A stretch of DNA of 64,000 nucleotides from Terriglobia bacterium. Its GTDB lineage: Bacteria; Acidobacteriota; UBA6911. The notes beneath the pieces were generated by a model. That model did not search any database, was not told the origin of the DNA, and saw only the letters and a program-made list of their open reading frames with translations. Position numbers and translations under genes: made by a program. Of this stretch, positions 34,502 through 43,451 are shown one piece after another. Every line of letters begins with the position of its first letter. The first letter of the stretch is position 1. Location: NCBI GenBank assembly GCA_020072565.1, contig JAIQGI010000011.1:1-64000 (forward strand), given 5' to 3'.

Positions 34502-35548
34502 ATGGCCGGTATTATCGGCTACGGAGCCTACATCCCTCGCAACAGAATCAAAGTCGAAGAGATTGCCAAGATCTGGGGGGCGGACGCACCCAGTTACAAG
34601 CGCGGTCTTGGCCTGGAGGAAAAATCAGTGCCCGGCCCGGATCAGGACACGATCACAATGTCCGTGGAGGCCGCCAGGAAAGCCATCAGGCGCGCGGGAA
34701 TCAATCCGAAGGATCTCGGTGCGGTCTACGTCGGCTCCGAGTCCCATCCTTACGCGGTCAAGCCCTCCGGAACAATCCTGGCCGAGGCGATCGGCGCCAC
34801 CCCCGAGGTACATTCCGCCAGCTTTGAATTCGCCTGCAAGGCCGGGACCGAGGCCATGTTCGTGTGTCTGTGCCAGGTTGAATCGGGACGGATCAGGTAT
34901 GGCATGGCCGTCGGGGCGGACACGTCTCAAGGGGCTCCGGGAGACGCTCTGGAGTATTCCACCGCTGCCGGCGCTGCGGCTTTCATCTTCGGCAGGGAAA
35001 ACGTCGTCGCGGAAGTGAACGAGACATACTCCTTCATGACGGACACTCCGGATTTCTGGCGCCGGGAATATGAGCACTACCCACGGCACGCCGGCCGCTT
35101 CACAGGGGAGCCGGCCTACTTCAAGCACGTTCTCGGCGCAGCCCGCGGCATCATGGCGAAGGCGGGGATGACCCCCAAGGACTTCACCTACGTCGTCTTC
35201 CACCAGCCCAACGGCAAGTTCCCTCTGAGGGCCGGCAAGGAGTTGGGTTTCACCAAAGAACAGATCGAAACCGGGCGGCTGGTGCCCAAGCTGGGAAACA
35301 CTTACTCCGGCTCGTCTCCAATGGGGCTCACGGCGATCCTGGATGTGGCCGGGCCTGGGGACAAAATCCTGATGGTCTCCTATGGGTCGGGCGCGGGCAG
35401 CGACGGTTTCATTTATACGGTGACCGACCTCATCGAGGAGGTCCGTGACAAGGCCGTGAAAACCCGGGAAATGCTCGACAACAATAAGGTCTATATCGAC
35501 TACGGGACCTATGCCAAATACCGCGGCAAGATCCGGAAGGCGGAGTAA
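34502..35548 (+). CDS. Archaeal-type hydroxymethylglutaryl-CoA synthase
   Basis: A 348-residue thiolase-superfamily protein starting at ATG with GAGGAGG 7 nt upstream. It matches the short archaeal HMG-CoA synthase rather than bacterial MvaS: the catalytic triad is Glu80 ([15 protein letters not shown]), Cys112 ([12 protein letters not shown]) and His234 ([10 protein letters not shown]), and the ends [20 protein letters not shown] and ITGS-like [15 protein letters not shown] are typical. In archaea this enzyme forms a complex with an acetoacetyl-CoA thiolase and a DUF35 protein, channelling acetoacetyl-CoA; all three genes are adjacent here. The reaction condenses acetyl-CoA with acetoacetyl-CoA, or runs backwards. 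Beside a methylcrotonyl-CoA carboxylase cluster, a role at the HMG-CoA step of leucine metabolism is plausible. Confidence 0.88.
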   Translation: MAGIIGYGAYIPRNRIKVEEIAKIWGADAPSYKRGLGLEEKSVPGPDQDTITMSVEAARKAIRRAGINPKDLGAVYVGSESHPYAVKPSGTILAEAIGATPEVHSASFEFACKAGTEAMFVCLCQVESGRIRYGMAVGADTSQGAPGDALEYSTAAGAAAFIFGRENVVAEVNETYSFMTDTPDFWRREYEHYPRHAGRFTGEPAYFKHVLGAARGIMAKAGMTPKDFTYVVFHQPNGKFPLRAGKELGFTKEQIETGRLVPKLGNTYSGSSPMGLTAILDVAGPGDKILMVSYGSGAGSDGFIYTVTDLIEEVRDKAVKTREMLDNNKVYIDYGTYAKYRGKIRKAE

Positions 35549-35561
35549 GGAGAAGCTCGCA

Positions 35562-36722
35562 ATGAGAGAAGTAGCAGTACTGGGAGTCGGCTTGAACAAG
35601 AGGTGGGGCGAGCTCTGGGAGATGTCACTGCGTGACATCTTTGTGGAAGCCGCGCTGAACGCTCTGGACGATGCGGCCCTGGACCACTTCGATTCGATGT
35701 ACGTCGGCTGCATGTCCGGCGGGCTGTTCGTAGGGCAGGAACACCTGGGCTGCCTGCTGGCCGACTACCTGGGGATGAACCCGGTCCCGGCCACGCGCGT
35801 GGAATCCGCCTGCTCTTCGGGTGGCGCTGCGTTCCGGCAGGGATTCATCGAAGTGGCGTCAGGAGTGAGCGACCTGGTCCTCGTGGCCGGCGTCGAAAAG
35901 ATGACCGATGTGAACGGGGATGAAGCGACCTATGCGCTGTCCGCAGCCGCGGACATGGAATACGAGGCATATCAAGGGATCACCTTCCCGGGGCTCTACG
36001 CCCTGATGGCCCAGGCGCATATGTGCCGCTATGGCACCACGCGCGAACAATTGGCCCATGTAGCCGTGAAGAACCACAAGCACGGGTCAATGAATGCCGT
36101 AGCGCAATATCGGTACGAAATCAGTCTCGCGGATGTGATGGGGTCTGTGCTGGTGGCGGATCCGTTGCGCATCCTGGATTGCTCGCCCATCACGGATGGG
36201 GCGGCTGCCGTCGTGCTTTGTCCTCTGGAAATGGCGCGAAAAATATCCAAAAAGCCCGTGGTGAAGGTGCTGGCGTCGGCCCAGGCATCGAGCACGATCG
36301 CCCTGCACTCCCGCAAGGATCTGACCTGGTTGGAATCGACCGCAAAGGCTGCCGAGAGCGCCTACCGCATGGCCGGCATAGGCCAAAAAAATCTGGACGT
36401 GGTCGAAGTCCATGACTGCTTCACGATTGCAGAGATCATGGTGCTCGAGGCTCTGTGCCTGGTGGAGCGAGGCAAGGGCGGCCAGGCGGCGGAGAGTGGC
36501 TTAACCGCCCTCGGAGGCAAAATCCCGGTCAACACCAGCGGAGGACTGAAATCCAAAGGCCATCCTGTGGGCGCCACCGGAGTGGCCCAGGTAGTTGAAA
36601 TCGCCACACAGCTGCGGGGCGGCGCCGGCGCCCGTCAGGTAAAAGGGGCCAGGATCGGCCTGACGCAAAACATGGGAGGCACCGGCGGCAGCAGCGTGGT
36701 GCACATCTTCGAGGCCGTTTAG
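35562..36722 (+). CDS. SCP2-type/archaeal-type thiolase (acetoacetyl-CoA thiolase)
   Basis: A 386-residue thiolase. The start at 35562 has TAAGGAG upstream; the frame continues back into the previous gene, which I exclude. The nucleophile is Cys84 in [13 protein letters not shown]. The second-Cys motif is [14 protein letters not shown] (HDCF replaces NEAF) and the third is [17 protein letters not shown]. The C-terminal CxG of classical thiolases is replaced by MGGTGGSS, which is the pattern of SCP2-type and archaeal thiolases that use the Cys of HDCF as acid/base. Retention of Cys84 argues against a Ltp2-type aldolase. It is 13 bp after the HMG-CoA synthase gene and should form the synthase/thiolase/DUF35 complex. 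Confidence 0.9.
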   Translation: MREVAVLGVGLNKRWGELWEMSLRDIFVEAALNALDDAALDHFDSMYVGCMSGGLFVGQEHLGCLLADYLGMNPVPATRVESACSSGGAAFRQGFIEVASGVSDLVLVAGVEKMTDVNGDEATYALSAAADMEYEAYQGITFPGLYALMAQAHMCRYGTTREQLAHVAVKNHKHGSMNAVAQYRYEISLADVMGSVLVADPLRILDCSPITDGAAAVVLCPLEMARKISKKPVVKVLASAQASSTIALHSRKDLTWLESTAKAAESAYRMAGIGQKNLDVVEVHDCFTIAEIMVLEALCLVERGKGGQAAESGLTALGGKIPVNTSGGLKSKGHPVGATGVAQVVEIATQLRGGAGARQVKGARIGLTQNMGGTGGSSVVHIFEAV

Positions 36723-36735
36723 CGTATTCCGGTTC

Positions 36736-36816
36736 GAGAATGACAAGAAAATATCAAGCCACGAAACACACGAAATGCCTGGGGAGGTTTTTCGCGTTCC
36801 TCGTGGTTTTTGAACC
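36736..36816. repeat. CACGAAA-type imperfect inverted repeat after the thiolase gene
   Basis: GCCACGAAACACACGAAATG at the left and TTTTTCGCGTTCCTCGTGGT at the right are roughly complementary, with a short GGGGAGG centre. It resembles elements near 22512 and 39055. Its place inside the gene run, between the thiolase and DUF35 genes, may explain the 170-bp gap there. Confidence 0.55.
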
Positions 36817-36893
36817 GGGTTCACGGGCCATTCTGAGATCGTCTCGGCGGCGGGAACCCGTTTCTTAAGCTTTTGACGGGAGGTTTGTAGGCC

Positions 36894-37286
36894 ATGCCCA
36901 ATCCTGCGAGGTATTGGAGAGAAATCCCTCAGCGCTATCGCCTCGAAGCCGGGAAGTGCACATCCTGCGGCGAGGTTTTTTTCCCGCCGCGCCTCATCTG
37001 CACCAAGTGCCGATGCCGCCGGTTCGAGACCGTAAAGCTCCATGACGAGGGTCATCTCGTGACCTACACCGTTATCCGGGTCGGACCGTCTCAGTTCGCG
37101 GATCAGACACCTTATGCTGTGGGCATCGTGGAGCTGGACGGCGGGGTTCGCATCACGATCCAGATTGTGGATTGTGAATTTGACAAACTGGTAATGGGGC
37201 AGCGAATGCGCATCGAGTTTCGCAGGCTCCAGAAACAGGGTGACGCAGGCATCCTGTGCTACGGCTACAAGTGTGTGCCGGCCTAG
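36894..37286 (+). CDS. DUF35 zinc-ribbon/OB-fold acyl-CoA-associated protein
   Basis: A 130-residue protein starting at ATG with GGGAGG upstream. The N-terminal rubredoxin-like zinc ribbon has Cys22, Cys25, Cys36 and Cys39 (KCTSCGEVFFPPRLICTKC), and the OB-fold follows with GHLVTYTVIRVGP and PYAVGIVELDGGVRITIQIV. DUF35 proteins hold thiolase-fold enzymes together; in archaea one binds both HMG-CoA synthase and thiolase and provides the shared CoA-binding groove. Order and spacing after the two partner genes fit that role. The C-terminal half ends with IEFRRLQKQGDAGILCYGY, also typical. It is followed by the methylcrotonyl-CoA carboxylase genes after a 150-bp gap. Confidence 0.88.
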   Translation: MPNPARYWREIPQRYRLEAGKCTSCGEVFFPPRLICTKCRCRRFETVKLHDEGHLVTYTVIRVGPSQFADQTPYAVGIVELDGGVRITIQIVDCEFDKLVMGQRMRIEFRRLQKQGDAGILCYGYKCVPA

Positions 37287-37436
37287 AAATGAGAGATAAA
37301 CGGTTGTGCAGCCGGATCGTGGCTCTGCGTGGCAGGGCGGTCCTGGCCACGCGGTGGCTGCCGCGCGCCAGGCACGCAGTGGATCCGCACGGTATTGCGG
37401 CCTGGGCAACGCATTCCCAGATTCCCGGCCCTTCCT

Positions 37437-39044
37437 ATGTTTCGAATAGAATCTAAGATTAACCCCCGGTCCAAGGAGTTCCAAGAGAACGCGGCAGCCC
37501 TGAAGGCTCAGGTGGAGGAATTCAAACAGCGCCTCGCTGAGGTGAAGAAAGGAGGCCCTCCCGCCGCCCTCGAGAAGCACAAAGCGCGGGGAAAACTGAG
37601 CGCCCGCGAGCGCCTCGATCTGCTCTTCGACCGCAACACCCCGTTCCTGGAATTCAGTCCCCTGGCAGCCTACGGGATGTATAACAACGAAGCTCCCGGT
37701 GCCGGAATCATCACTGGTGTCGGGGTGGTGCACGGCAAGGAAGTCCTGGTCGTGGCCAACGATGCCACGGTCAAAGGCGGGACTTATTTCCCGGAGACCA
37801 TCAAGAAGCATGTCCGTGCCCAGGAAATCGCACTGGAAAACCGCCTGCCCTGCGTTTATCTCGTGGATTCGGGCGGCATCTTCCTCCCACTTCACACCGG
37901 GACATTTCCGGACAAGGACCACTTCGGCCGGATTTTTTACAACCAGGCTCGCCTGTCGGCTCTGGCCATCCCCCAGATTTCGGCGGTCATGGGCTCCTGC
38001 ACTGCCGGAGGAGCCTACGTGCCCGCCATGAGCGACGAAACTGTGATCGTCAAAGGGCAGGGCACGATCTTCATTGGCGGTCCGCCTCTGGTCAAGGCCG
38101 CAACCGGTGTCGATGTCACGCCCGAGGAACTCGGCGGGGCGGATGTGCACTGCCGCATCTCCGGCGTGTCCGACCACTACGCCCTCAATGACCAGCACGC
38201 CATCGAAATCACCCGCAACATCATCGAGAATCTTCCAGTGCCTCAAAAATTCCCTGTCGACATCGCCGACCCCATGGAGCCGGCATATGATCCGAAAGAG
38301 CTCTACGGAGTAATCCCCAGAGACCTCAGGAAGACCTTCGACATGCGCGAGGTGATCGCCCGCATTGTGGACGGCAGTTGTTTCCACGAGTTCAAGGAAC
38401 TCTATGGACCCACTCTGGTCTGCGGCTACGCTCGTCTCATGGGCTACTCCGTCGGCATTGTGGCCAACAACGGCGTTCTCTTCTCGGAGAGTTCACTGAA
38501 AGGCGCGCACTTCATTTCGATGTGTGCCGTGCGCAAGATTCCTCTTCTCTTCCTGCAGAACATCACCGGATTTATCGTCGGCCGGCAGTATGAACACGGA
38601 GGCATCGCCAGGGACGGCGCCAAGATGGTTCACGCCGTCGCCAACGCCCAGGTGCCCCGGTTCACCGTCATCGTCGGCGGGTCTTACGGTGCCGGCAACT
38701 ATGCGATGTGCGGGCGCGGTTATTCACCGCGCCTCCTCTGGATGTGGCCGAATGCCAGAATCGCGGTCATGGGCGGGGAGCAGGCAGCCTCTGTGCTCCT
38801 GCAGGTGAAAGTTGAAAGCCTCAAGGCCAAGGGACAGAACATGAGCGAAGAAGAACAGGAGAAGTTCAAGGCCCCTATCCTGGCCAGGTACGAGGAGGAA
38901 TCCAGTCCCTACTTCAGCGGTTCCCGGTTATGGGATGACGGCATCCTGGATCCCATCGACACCCGGACAGCTGTTGGCTTGGGCATCTCCATGGCCCTGA
39001 ACGCCCCCATACCCGAGCATCAATTCGGCGTGTTTCGAATGTAG
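37437..39044 (+). CDS. mccB: Methylcrotonyl-CoA carboxylase, carboxyltransferase (beta) subunit
   Basis: A 535-residue acyl-CoA carboxyltransferase. I start at ATG 37437 because the product then begins [20 protein letters not shown], the usual family N-terminus, although no clear ribosome-binding site precedes it. Hallmarks of the methylcrotonyl-CoA type are [65 protein letters not shown] and [18 protein letters not shown]. It transfers carboxyl from biotin to 3-methylcrotonyl-CoA, giving 3-methylglutaconyl-CoA in leucine breakdown. Biotin carboxylase and biotin carrier are separate genes immediately downstream, so this is a three-subunit (split alpha) enzyme. Related geranyl-CoA carboxylases cannot be fully excluded. 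Confidence 0.88.
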   Translation: MFRIESKINPRSKEFQENAAALKAQVEEFKQRLAEVKKGGPPAALEKHKARGKLSARERLDLLFDRNTPFLEFSPLAAYGMYNNEAPGAGIITGVGVVHGKEVLVVANDATVKGGTYFPETIKKHVRAQEIALENRLPCVYLVDSGGIFLPLHTGTFPDKDHFGRIFYNQARLSALAIPQISAVMGSCTAGGAYVPAMSDETVIVKGQGTIFIGGPPLVKAATGVDVTPEELGGADVHCRISGVSDHYALNDQHAIEITRNIIENLPVPQKFPVDIADPMEPAYDPKELYGVIPRDLRKTFDMREVIARIVDGSCFHEFKELYGPTLVCGYARLMGYSVGIVANNGVLFSESSLKGAHFISMCAVRKIPLLFLQNITGFIVGRQYEHGGIARDGAKMVHAVANAQVPRFTVIVGGSYGAGNYAMCGRGYSPRLLWMWPNARIAVMGGEQAASVLLQVKVESLKAKGQNMSEEEQEKFKAPILARYEEESSPYFSGSRLWDDGILDPIDTRTAVGLGISMALNAPIPEHQFGVFRM

Positions 39045-39127
39045 CATGAAAAGGAAAGCACGGAACGCAGGGAAGACGCGAAATCAGATTCGTGTCTACC
39101 GAGCATTTCGTGGTTTCTGAGGATGAG

Positions 39128-40627
39128 ATGTTCAAGAAGATCCTGGTAGCCAATCGTGGAGAAATCGCCCTGCGCGTGATCCGTGCCTGCCGGGAAATGG
39201 GGATTGCTACGGTCGCCGTCTATTCCACAGTGGATCGAGGGGCGCGTCACGTGCAGATGGCGGATGAAGCGATATGCATCGGCCCTCCACCACCGCTGGA
39301 GAGCTATCTGAACATCGATGCCATTTTGTCCGCGGCCCGACGCACAGGCACCGGTGCCATCCATCCCGGCTACGGCTTCCTGGCCGAGAATCCTCAATTC
39401 GCGAGGCGCTGCGAAGAGTCGGGCATCGTGTTCATCGGCCCGGATTCCAGGGCACTGGCGCTTGTGGGCGACAAGGTAGCTTCGCGCAACACTGCCTCCG
39501 GCATCAAAGTGCCCCTGATTCCAGGGATGATGACCTCCAGCAGGTCGCTGCGCGAGTTCGAGGAGACGGTCGACAGGATCGGTTACCCCGTGCTCATCAA
39601 GGCTTCCGGCGGCGGGGGGGGCAAGGGCATGCACATCGTCCGCGCGCCCAGGGAACTCAATTCCGCCATCGAAACCAGCCGGCGTGAGGCCCGCTCCGCT
39701 TTCGGGGACGACTCGGTTTACCTCGAGAAATACATCGAGCAGCCACGACATGTGGAGTTTCAGGTCCTGGCGGACCGGCACGGAGGGATCGTACATCTCT
39801 TCGAGCGGGAATGTTCCATCCAGCGCCGTTACCAGAAGATTCTCGAGGAGACCCCATCGGTCGCCCTCGATGACGACCTGCGCCAGCGGATGGGCGAGAC
39901 TGCCGTGGCAATCATCCGGGCCACCAATTACACCAATGCCGGCACTGTGGAGTTTCTCCTGGATACAACCCGGAACTTCTATTTCCTCGAGGTCAATGCC
40001 CGCATCCAGGTGGAGCATCCAATCACGGAAATGGTCCTGGGAATAGACCTGGTCAAACAGCAGATACACATCGCCGACGGCGCCAGACTCCCCTTCGTGC
40101 AGAATGACCTGAGGCAGCGCGGCCATGCCATGGAATGCAGGATTTACGCCGAGGATCCTGAGCAGGGCTTCCTCCCCAGCCCGGGCCGGATCCTACTGGC
40201 AGAGGAGCCTGCCGGGCCCGACATTCGTTGCGATTCGGGCATCTACTCAGGGATCGAAGTAACTCCACATTACGACCCGATTCTTTCCAAGCTCATCGTC
40301 CGGGCTGAGGACCGGGAGTCCGCCCGGAGGCGGATGATTTCCGCTTTGAAGGACTACACCATCCTCGGGATTCCCACAACCATCGGATTTCTGGCCGATG
40401 TGCTCGCTCATCCAGAGTTCGTCGCCGGCAGGACCCATACCCACTTTATCGAGCAACATTTTTCAGGCTGGAAACAAGGCAACAGCAGCGGCGGCTCTCT
40501 GGACATCGCCCTGATCGCAGCGGCGCTGGCCGACTCCCAGGGCGGCGTTGCCGGTACAAGAAAACAGATGCTGAAAAAACCCACTCCCTGGCAGACCACA
40601 GGAAAGTGGACCATCGGCGGGACATAG
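39128..40627 (+). CDS. Biotin carboxylase subunit of acyl-CoA carboxylase
   Basis: A 499-residue AccC/MccA-type biotin carboxylase from the ATG at 39128 (GAGGATGAG just upstream); an extension to 39092 would run into an intergenic repeat. ATP-grasp landmarks are MFKKILVANRGEIALRVIRA, GAIHPGYGFLAENPQFA, KASGGGGGKGMHIV, FQVLADRHGGIVHLFERECS, VEFLLDTTRNFYFLEVNARI and QVEHPITEMVLGIDLV. The biotin carrier domain normally fused to the alpha subunit of methylcrotonyl-CoA carboxylase is on the next gene, 1 bp away. The C-terminal ~50 residues are a helical tail that may contact the carrier. It carboxylates biotin using ATP and bicarbonate. Confidence 0.92.
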   Translation: MFKKILVANRGEIALRVIRACREMGIATVAVYSTVDRGARHVQMADEAICIGPPPPLESYLNIDAILSAARRTGTGAIHPGYGFLAENPQFARRCEESGIVFIGPDSRALALVGDKVASRNTASGIKVPLIPGMMTSSRSLREFEETVDRIGYPVLIKASGGGGGKGMHIVRAPRELNSAIETSRREARSAFGDDSVYLEKYIEQPRHVEFQVLADRHGGIVHLFERECSIQRRYQKILEETPSVALDDDLRQRMGETAVAIIRATNYTNAGTVEFLLDTTRNFYFLEVNARIQVEHPITEMVLGIDLVKQQIHIADGARLPFVQNDLRQRGHAMECRIYAEDPEQGFLPSPGRILLAEEPAGPDIRCDSGIYSGIEVTPHYDPILSKLIVRAEDRESARRRMISALKDYTILGIPTTIGFLADVLAHPEFVAGRTHTHFIEQHFSGWKQGNSSGGSLDIALIAAALADSQGGVAGTRKQMLKKPTPWQTTGKWTIGGT

Positions 40628-40628
40628 C

Positions 40629-41144
40629 ATGGACTACGAGTTTCTTGCAGACGGAACAACCCACAGAATCTCTTTGGAACACATCGAGGGGAAAGCCATC
40701 GCTACTCTGAGGGACGAACGGATCGAGGTGGATGTTCACTGGGTGTCCCCGCAGGCCGTTTCTCTGCTGGTAAACGGCAAGTCCTACCTGGCGCGTGTGG
40801 CCACTCGGGGAGAGAAGATCTTCGTTGCCGTCGGCGCAATCCATTTCTGCCTGGAACAGCCAAAACAGCAGAGCGCGCTGTCCCGTCTCAAAGAGGGTAT
40901 GCCGGAAAAAGCCGAGGGAACGATCAAGGCTCCGATGCCCGGATTGGTGATCAAGGTGAATGTCACCGAGGGAGATGAGGTGGATCGCGGCGATGGCCTC
41001 GTCGTCGTCGAAGCCATGAAGATGGAGCACGAGATGCGCGCGGCGTTCCAGGCAACCGTCGAGAAGGTTTACGTCAAAGCAGGCCAGCAGGTGGACGCAT
41101 TTCAGCCTCTGGTGGAACTGAAACCGGCAGCGAGCGGCGCATAG
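40629..41144 (+). CDS. Biotin carboxyl carrier protein of acyl-CoA carboxylase
   Basis: A 171-residue carrier. The biotinyl domain is at the C-terminus, with GTIKAPMPGLVIKVNVTEGD and the biotin-accepting Lys131 in VVVEAMKMEHEM. The first ~90 residues form a small beta domain (VDVHWVSPQAVSLLVNGKSY) resembling the linking domain found between biotin carboxylase and biotin carrier in fused alpha subunits of propionyl- and methylcrotonyl-CoA carboxylases. So the alpha subunit here has been split between this gene and the previous one. It needs biotinylation by BirA. It begins 1 bp after the biotin carboxylase stop. Confidence 0.9.
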   Translation: MDYEFLADGTTHRISLEHIEGKAIATLRDERIEVDVHWVSPQAVSLLVNGKSYLARVATRGEKIFVAVGAIHFCLEQPKQQSALSRLKEGMPEKAEGTIKAPMPGLVIKVNVTEGDEVDRGDGLVVVEAMKMEHEMRAAFQATVEKVYVKAGQQVDAFQPLVELKPAASGA

Positions 41145-41287
41145 CGAGCAGTTTCCTGAATTTGCACGCCGCAGGATTGCGACGAAGTCCCGGAACGCGC
41201 ACGCTTGCCGATGCACTCCGTAAACTCGGGCTCGTGTGTAAATAGGGTTTTCCTTCGAGGGGTTTATTGCGAGCGAAGGAGCCATGC

Positions 41288-42445
41288 ATGTTTACCAATT
41301 TTGATTTGACCGAAGAACAAGCTCTCATCAAAAGTACCCTGAGGGATTTTGCCAGCGAGAAAATCGAACCTATTGCGGCCGAGCACGACGAGCAGCAGAA
41401 GTTTCCCGGAGATACAGTCCGGGAACTCGCCGGACTGGGGATCCTTGGGATTACAGTACCGGAAGAATACGGCGGCTCGGGCGGCGATGAATTGAGCTAC
41501 ATCCTCGCCGTCGAGGAACTCTCGCGCGTGGACGGTTCTCACGGGCTGACGCTCGCCGCACACACCTCACTCGGGGTGTACCCGGTATTGACCTACGGCA
41601 CGGAGCAGCAGAAGAAGAAATACCTGCCTCCGCTGTGCGACGGCACGGGACTTGGCGCATTTGGCCTCACCGAACCCAACGCAGGATCCGACGCAAGCGG
41701 TACCCAGACGAAGGCTGTGCTCGAGGGCGACTGTTGGGTCATTAACGGACGCAAGCAGTTCATCACAAATGCGACCTACAGCCTCTCGCCGGTGATAACC
41801 GCAAAGACCGATAGGGAAATCAAGGGCGCCCACGGCATCAGCGCGTTCATTGTACCCATAAAAACTCCCGGATTCATTCTCGGGAAGAAAGAGAACAAAC
41901 TCGGGCTCAGAGCCTCGGATACGCGTGAATTGATTTTTGAGGGCTGCAGAATTCCGAAGGAAAACCTGCTCGGGGAATTGGGCCAGGGATTTAAAATCTT
42001 CATGAACACCCTCGACGGCGGACGCATAAGCATAGCCGCGCTCGCATTGGGTCTTGCCCAAGGGGCCCTCGACAAGGTGATCCCATACGCGAAGGAGCGC
42101 CGTCAATTCGATCAGCCCATCGGCTCGTTTCAGTCGGTTTCCAACATGATTGCCGACATGGCGACCGAAATCGAAGCGGCACGGCACCTCACCTATCACG
42201 CGGCACGCCTCAAGGACGCAGGCAGGCCCCATGGCCACGAATCGTCCATGGCCAAACTGTATGCAAGTGAAGTCGCGATGCGCGCCACAACCAAGGCCAT
42301 CCAGGTTTTCGGCGGCTATGGGTACACAAAGGATTACCCTGTAGAACGCTATTTCCGCGACGCCAAGCTCACCGAAATAGGCGAAGGAACCAGCGAGATC
42401 CAGCGCCTGGTGATCGCGCGCCATTTGTTGGGTAAGTTAAAGTAG
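41288..42445 (+). CDS. Acyl-CoA dehydrogenase (short/branched-chain), MCAD-type catalytic Glu
   Basis: A 385-residue FAD flavoprotein starting at ATG 41288 with AAGGAG upstream. [38 protein letters not shown], the arginine-rich [20 protein letters not shown] and [20 protein letters not shown] are all family signatures. The catalytic base is Glu366 in [12 protein letters not shown], the MCAD/SCAD position. True isovaleryl-CoA dehydrogenases carry Ala or Gly there and use a Glu in helix G; the equivalent site here is Gly ([10 protein letters not shown]). So although its place downstream of the carboxylase genes suggests isovaleryl-CoA, the active site looks like a straight-chain or general short-chain enzyme. 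Electrons would pass to ETF. Confidence 0.88.
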   Translation: MFTNFDLTEEQALIKSTLRDFASEKIEPIAAEHDEQQKFPGDTVRELAGLGILGITVPEEYGGSGGDELSYILAVEELSRVDGSHGLTLAAHTSLGVYPVLTYGTEQQKKKYLPPLCDGTGLGAFGLTEPNAGSDASGTQTKAVLEGDCWVINGRKQFITNATYSLSPVITAKTDREIKGAHGISAFIVPIKTPGFILGKKENKLGLRASDTRELIFEGCRIPKENLLGELGQGFKIFMNTLDGGRISIAALALGLAQGALDKVIPYAKERRQFDQPIGSFQSVSNMIADMATEIEAARHLTYHAARLKDAGRPHGHESSMAKLYASEVAMRATTKAIQVFGGYGYTKDYPVERYFRDAKLTEIGEGTSEIQRLVIARHLLGKLK

Positions 42446-42521
42446 TACCTCACTTCAGACGCGAATGATGAGGAGGAATGGCGCCGGCAGCACATGCCAT
42501 TCGTCGCTCGTCATTTGCGTC

Positions 42522-43298
42522 TCACTCGTCTTTCCACTGCGGCTTGCGTTTTTCGACGAATGCGCTCATGCCCTCCCTGCTATCGGCGCATGACATCACC
42601 CTGGCCAGGGCCGACTCGAGATACGCGAGATCCTCCCGCAAGGTCCGGCCTTCGACGCGCAGGATTGCTTCCTTACCCAGGCGGAGGATGCTGCCGCTCG
42701 TATCGGCCAGTTTCCGAACCAGCTCACCGGCCTCTATTTCGAAGCGATCGCGAGGATACACATGATTGACGATTCCCAACTCCATGGCTGCTCCTGCCGC
42801 CATCCGTTCCCCGAGGAACAGCATCTCCGTTGCCTTCTTTCGCCCGACGTGGCCATAGAGAAGCGCGAGCACCATCATCGGGAACATCCCCACCTGAATC
42901 TCGGGTGTGGAGAAGTGGACGTCATCGCAGGCCAGCGCCAGGTCACAGGCAAGCAGGATGCCCATGCCCCCTGCCATGACATGCCCCCGGGCCAGTGCAA
43001 TCGTGGGTTTGGGGCAGCGCAGGATTTCCATGAGCAGTTCGCGATAGTCGCTTCGGCTGAACGCGTCCCCTCCCAGCCCTTGGGGAAGCGATGATTTCAG
43101 GTCGGCTCCGGCGCAGAAAACCTTATCTCCGGCTCCCGTAAGAGTCACAACCCGAACCGCCCGGTTCCCGGCTGCCTGTCGGAACGCCTCCCCCAGCCCT
43201 TTAAGCACCGCCTGATTCAGTGCGTTCCTCTGATCAGGCCTGTGGATTGTGAGCGTGAGAATCCCTGATTCAAGCGCAGAACGCACTTCGTCAGTCAT
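42522..43298 (-). CDS. Enoyl-CoA hydratase/isomerase family protein
   Basis: A 258-residue crotonase-fold protein. Key segments are LTIHRPDQRNALNQAVLKGL, VFCAGADLKSS (oxyanion hole), AGGMGILLACDLALACDDVH and STPEIQVGMFPMM. In rat enoyl-CoA hydratase the two catalytic Glu residues fall in these last two segments; here Glu133 (TPEIQ) is kept while the first is replaced by Gly113 (GGMGIL). One-Glu crotonases are often isomerases or specialised hydratases. Its place beside the methylcrotonyl-CoA carboxylase genes fits a 3-methylglutaconyl-CoA hydratase, but that is inference. It is convergent with the dehydrogenase gene with a 76-bp gap. Confidence 0.85.
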   Translation of the reverse strand: MTDEVRSALESGILTLTIHRPDQRNALNQAVLKGLGEAFRQAAGNRAVRVVTLTGAGDKVFCAGADLKSSLPQGLGGDAFSRSDYRELLMEILRCPKPTIALARGHVMAGGMGILLACDLALACDDVHFSTPEIQVGMFPMMVLALLYGHVGRKKATEMLFLGERMAAGAAMELGIVNHVYPRDRFEIEAGELVRKLADTSGSILRLGKEAILRVEGRTLREDLAYLESALARVMSCADSREGMSAFVEKRKPQWKDE

Positions 43299-43451
43299 GG
43301 TTTACCTCCTCCTTCCAGGCTGCTTCGATTGGACCTGTGTGCTGCAGTCTCCGAGGTATCTGGCTTTGGGCAGTGTGAACCCGGCGAATTTGAATCTCAT
43401 TTTGTCAAGCATCCCCCTTTGCCCCTTGCTCTTTCCTTGATCGGTTTACGC

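Noticed and set aside
34625-35713. Minus-strand frame of 362 codons opposite HMG-CoA synthase
   Set aside because: Antisense shadow of a gene with an intact catalytic triad.
35562-37286. Ltp2/ChsH2-type retro-aldolase reading of the thiolase and DUF35 pair
   Set aside because: Ltp2-type aldolases have lost the thiolase nucleophile; here Cys84 and the HDCF and GHP motifs are intact, so a true thiolase is more likely.
36501-38387. Open frame of 628 codons on the minus strand opposite the thiolase, DUF35 and carboxyltransferase genes
   Set aside because: It is antisense to three clearly conserved genes, spans their intergenic gaps, and its translation has no recognisable domain. Long antisense frames are common at this GC content.
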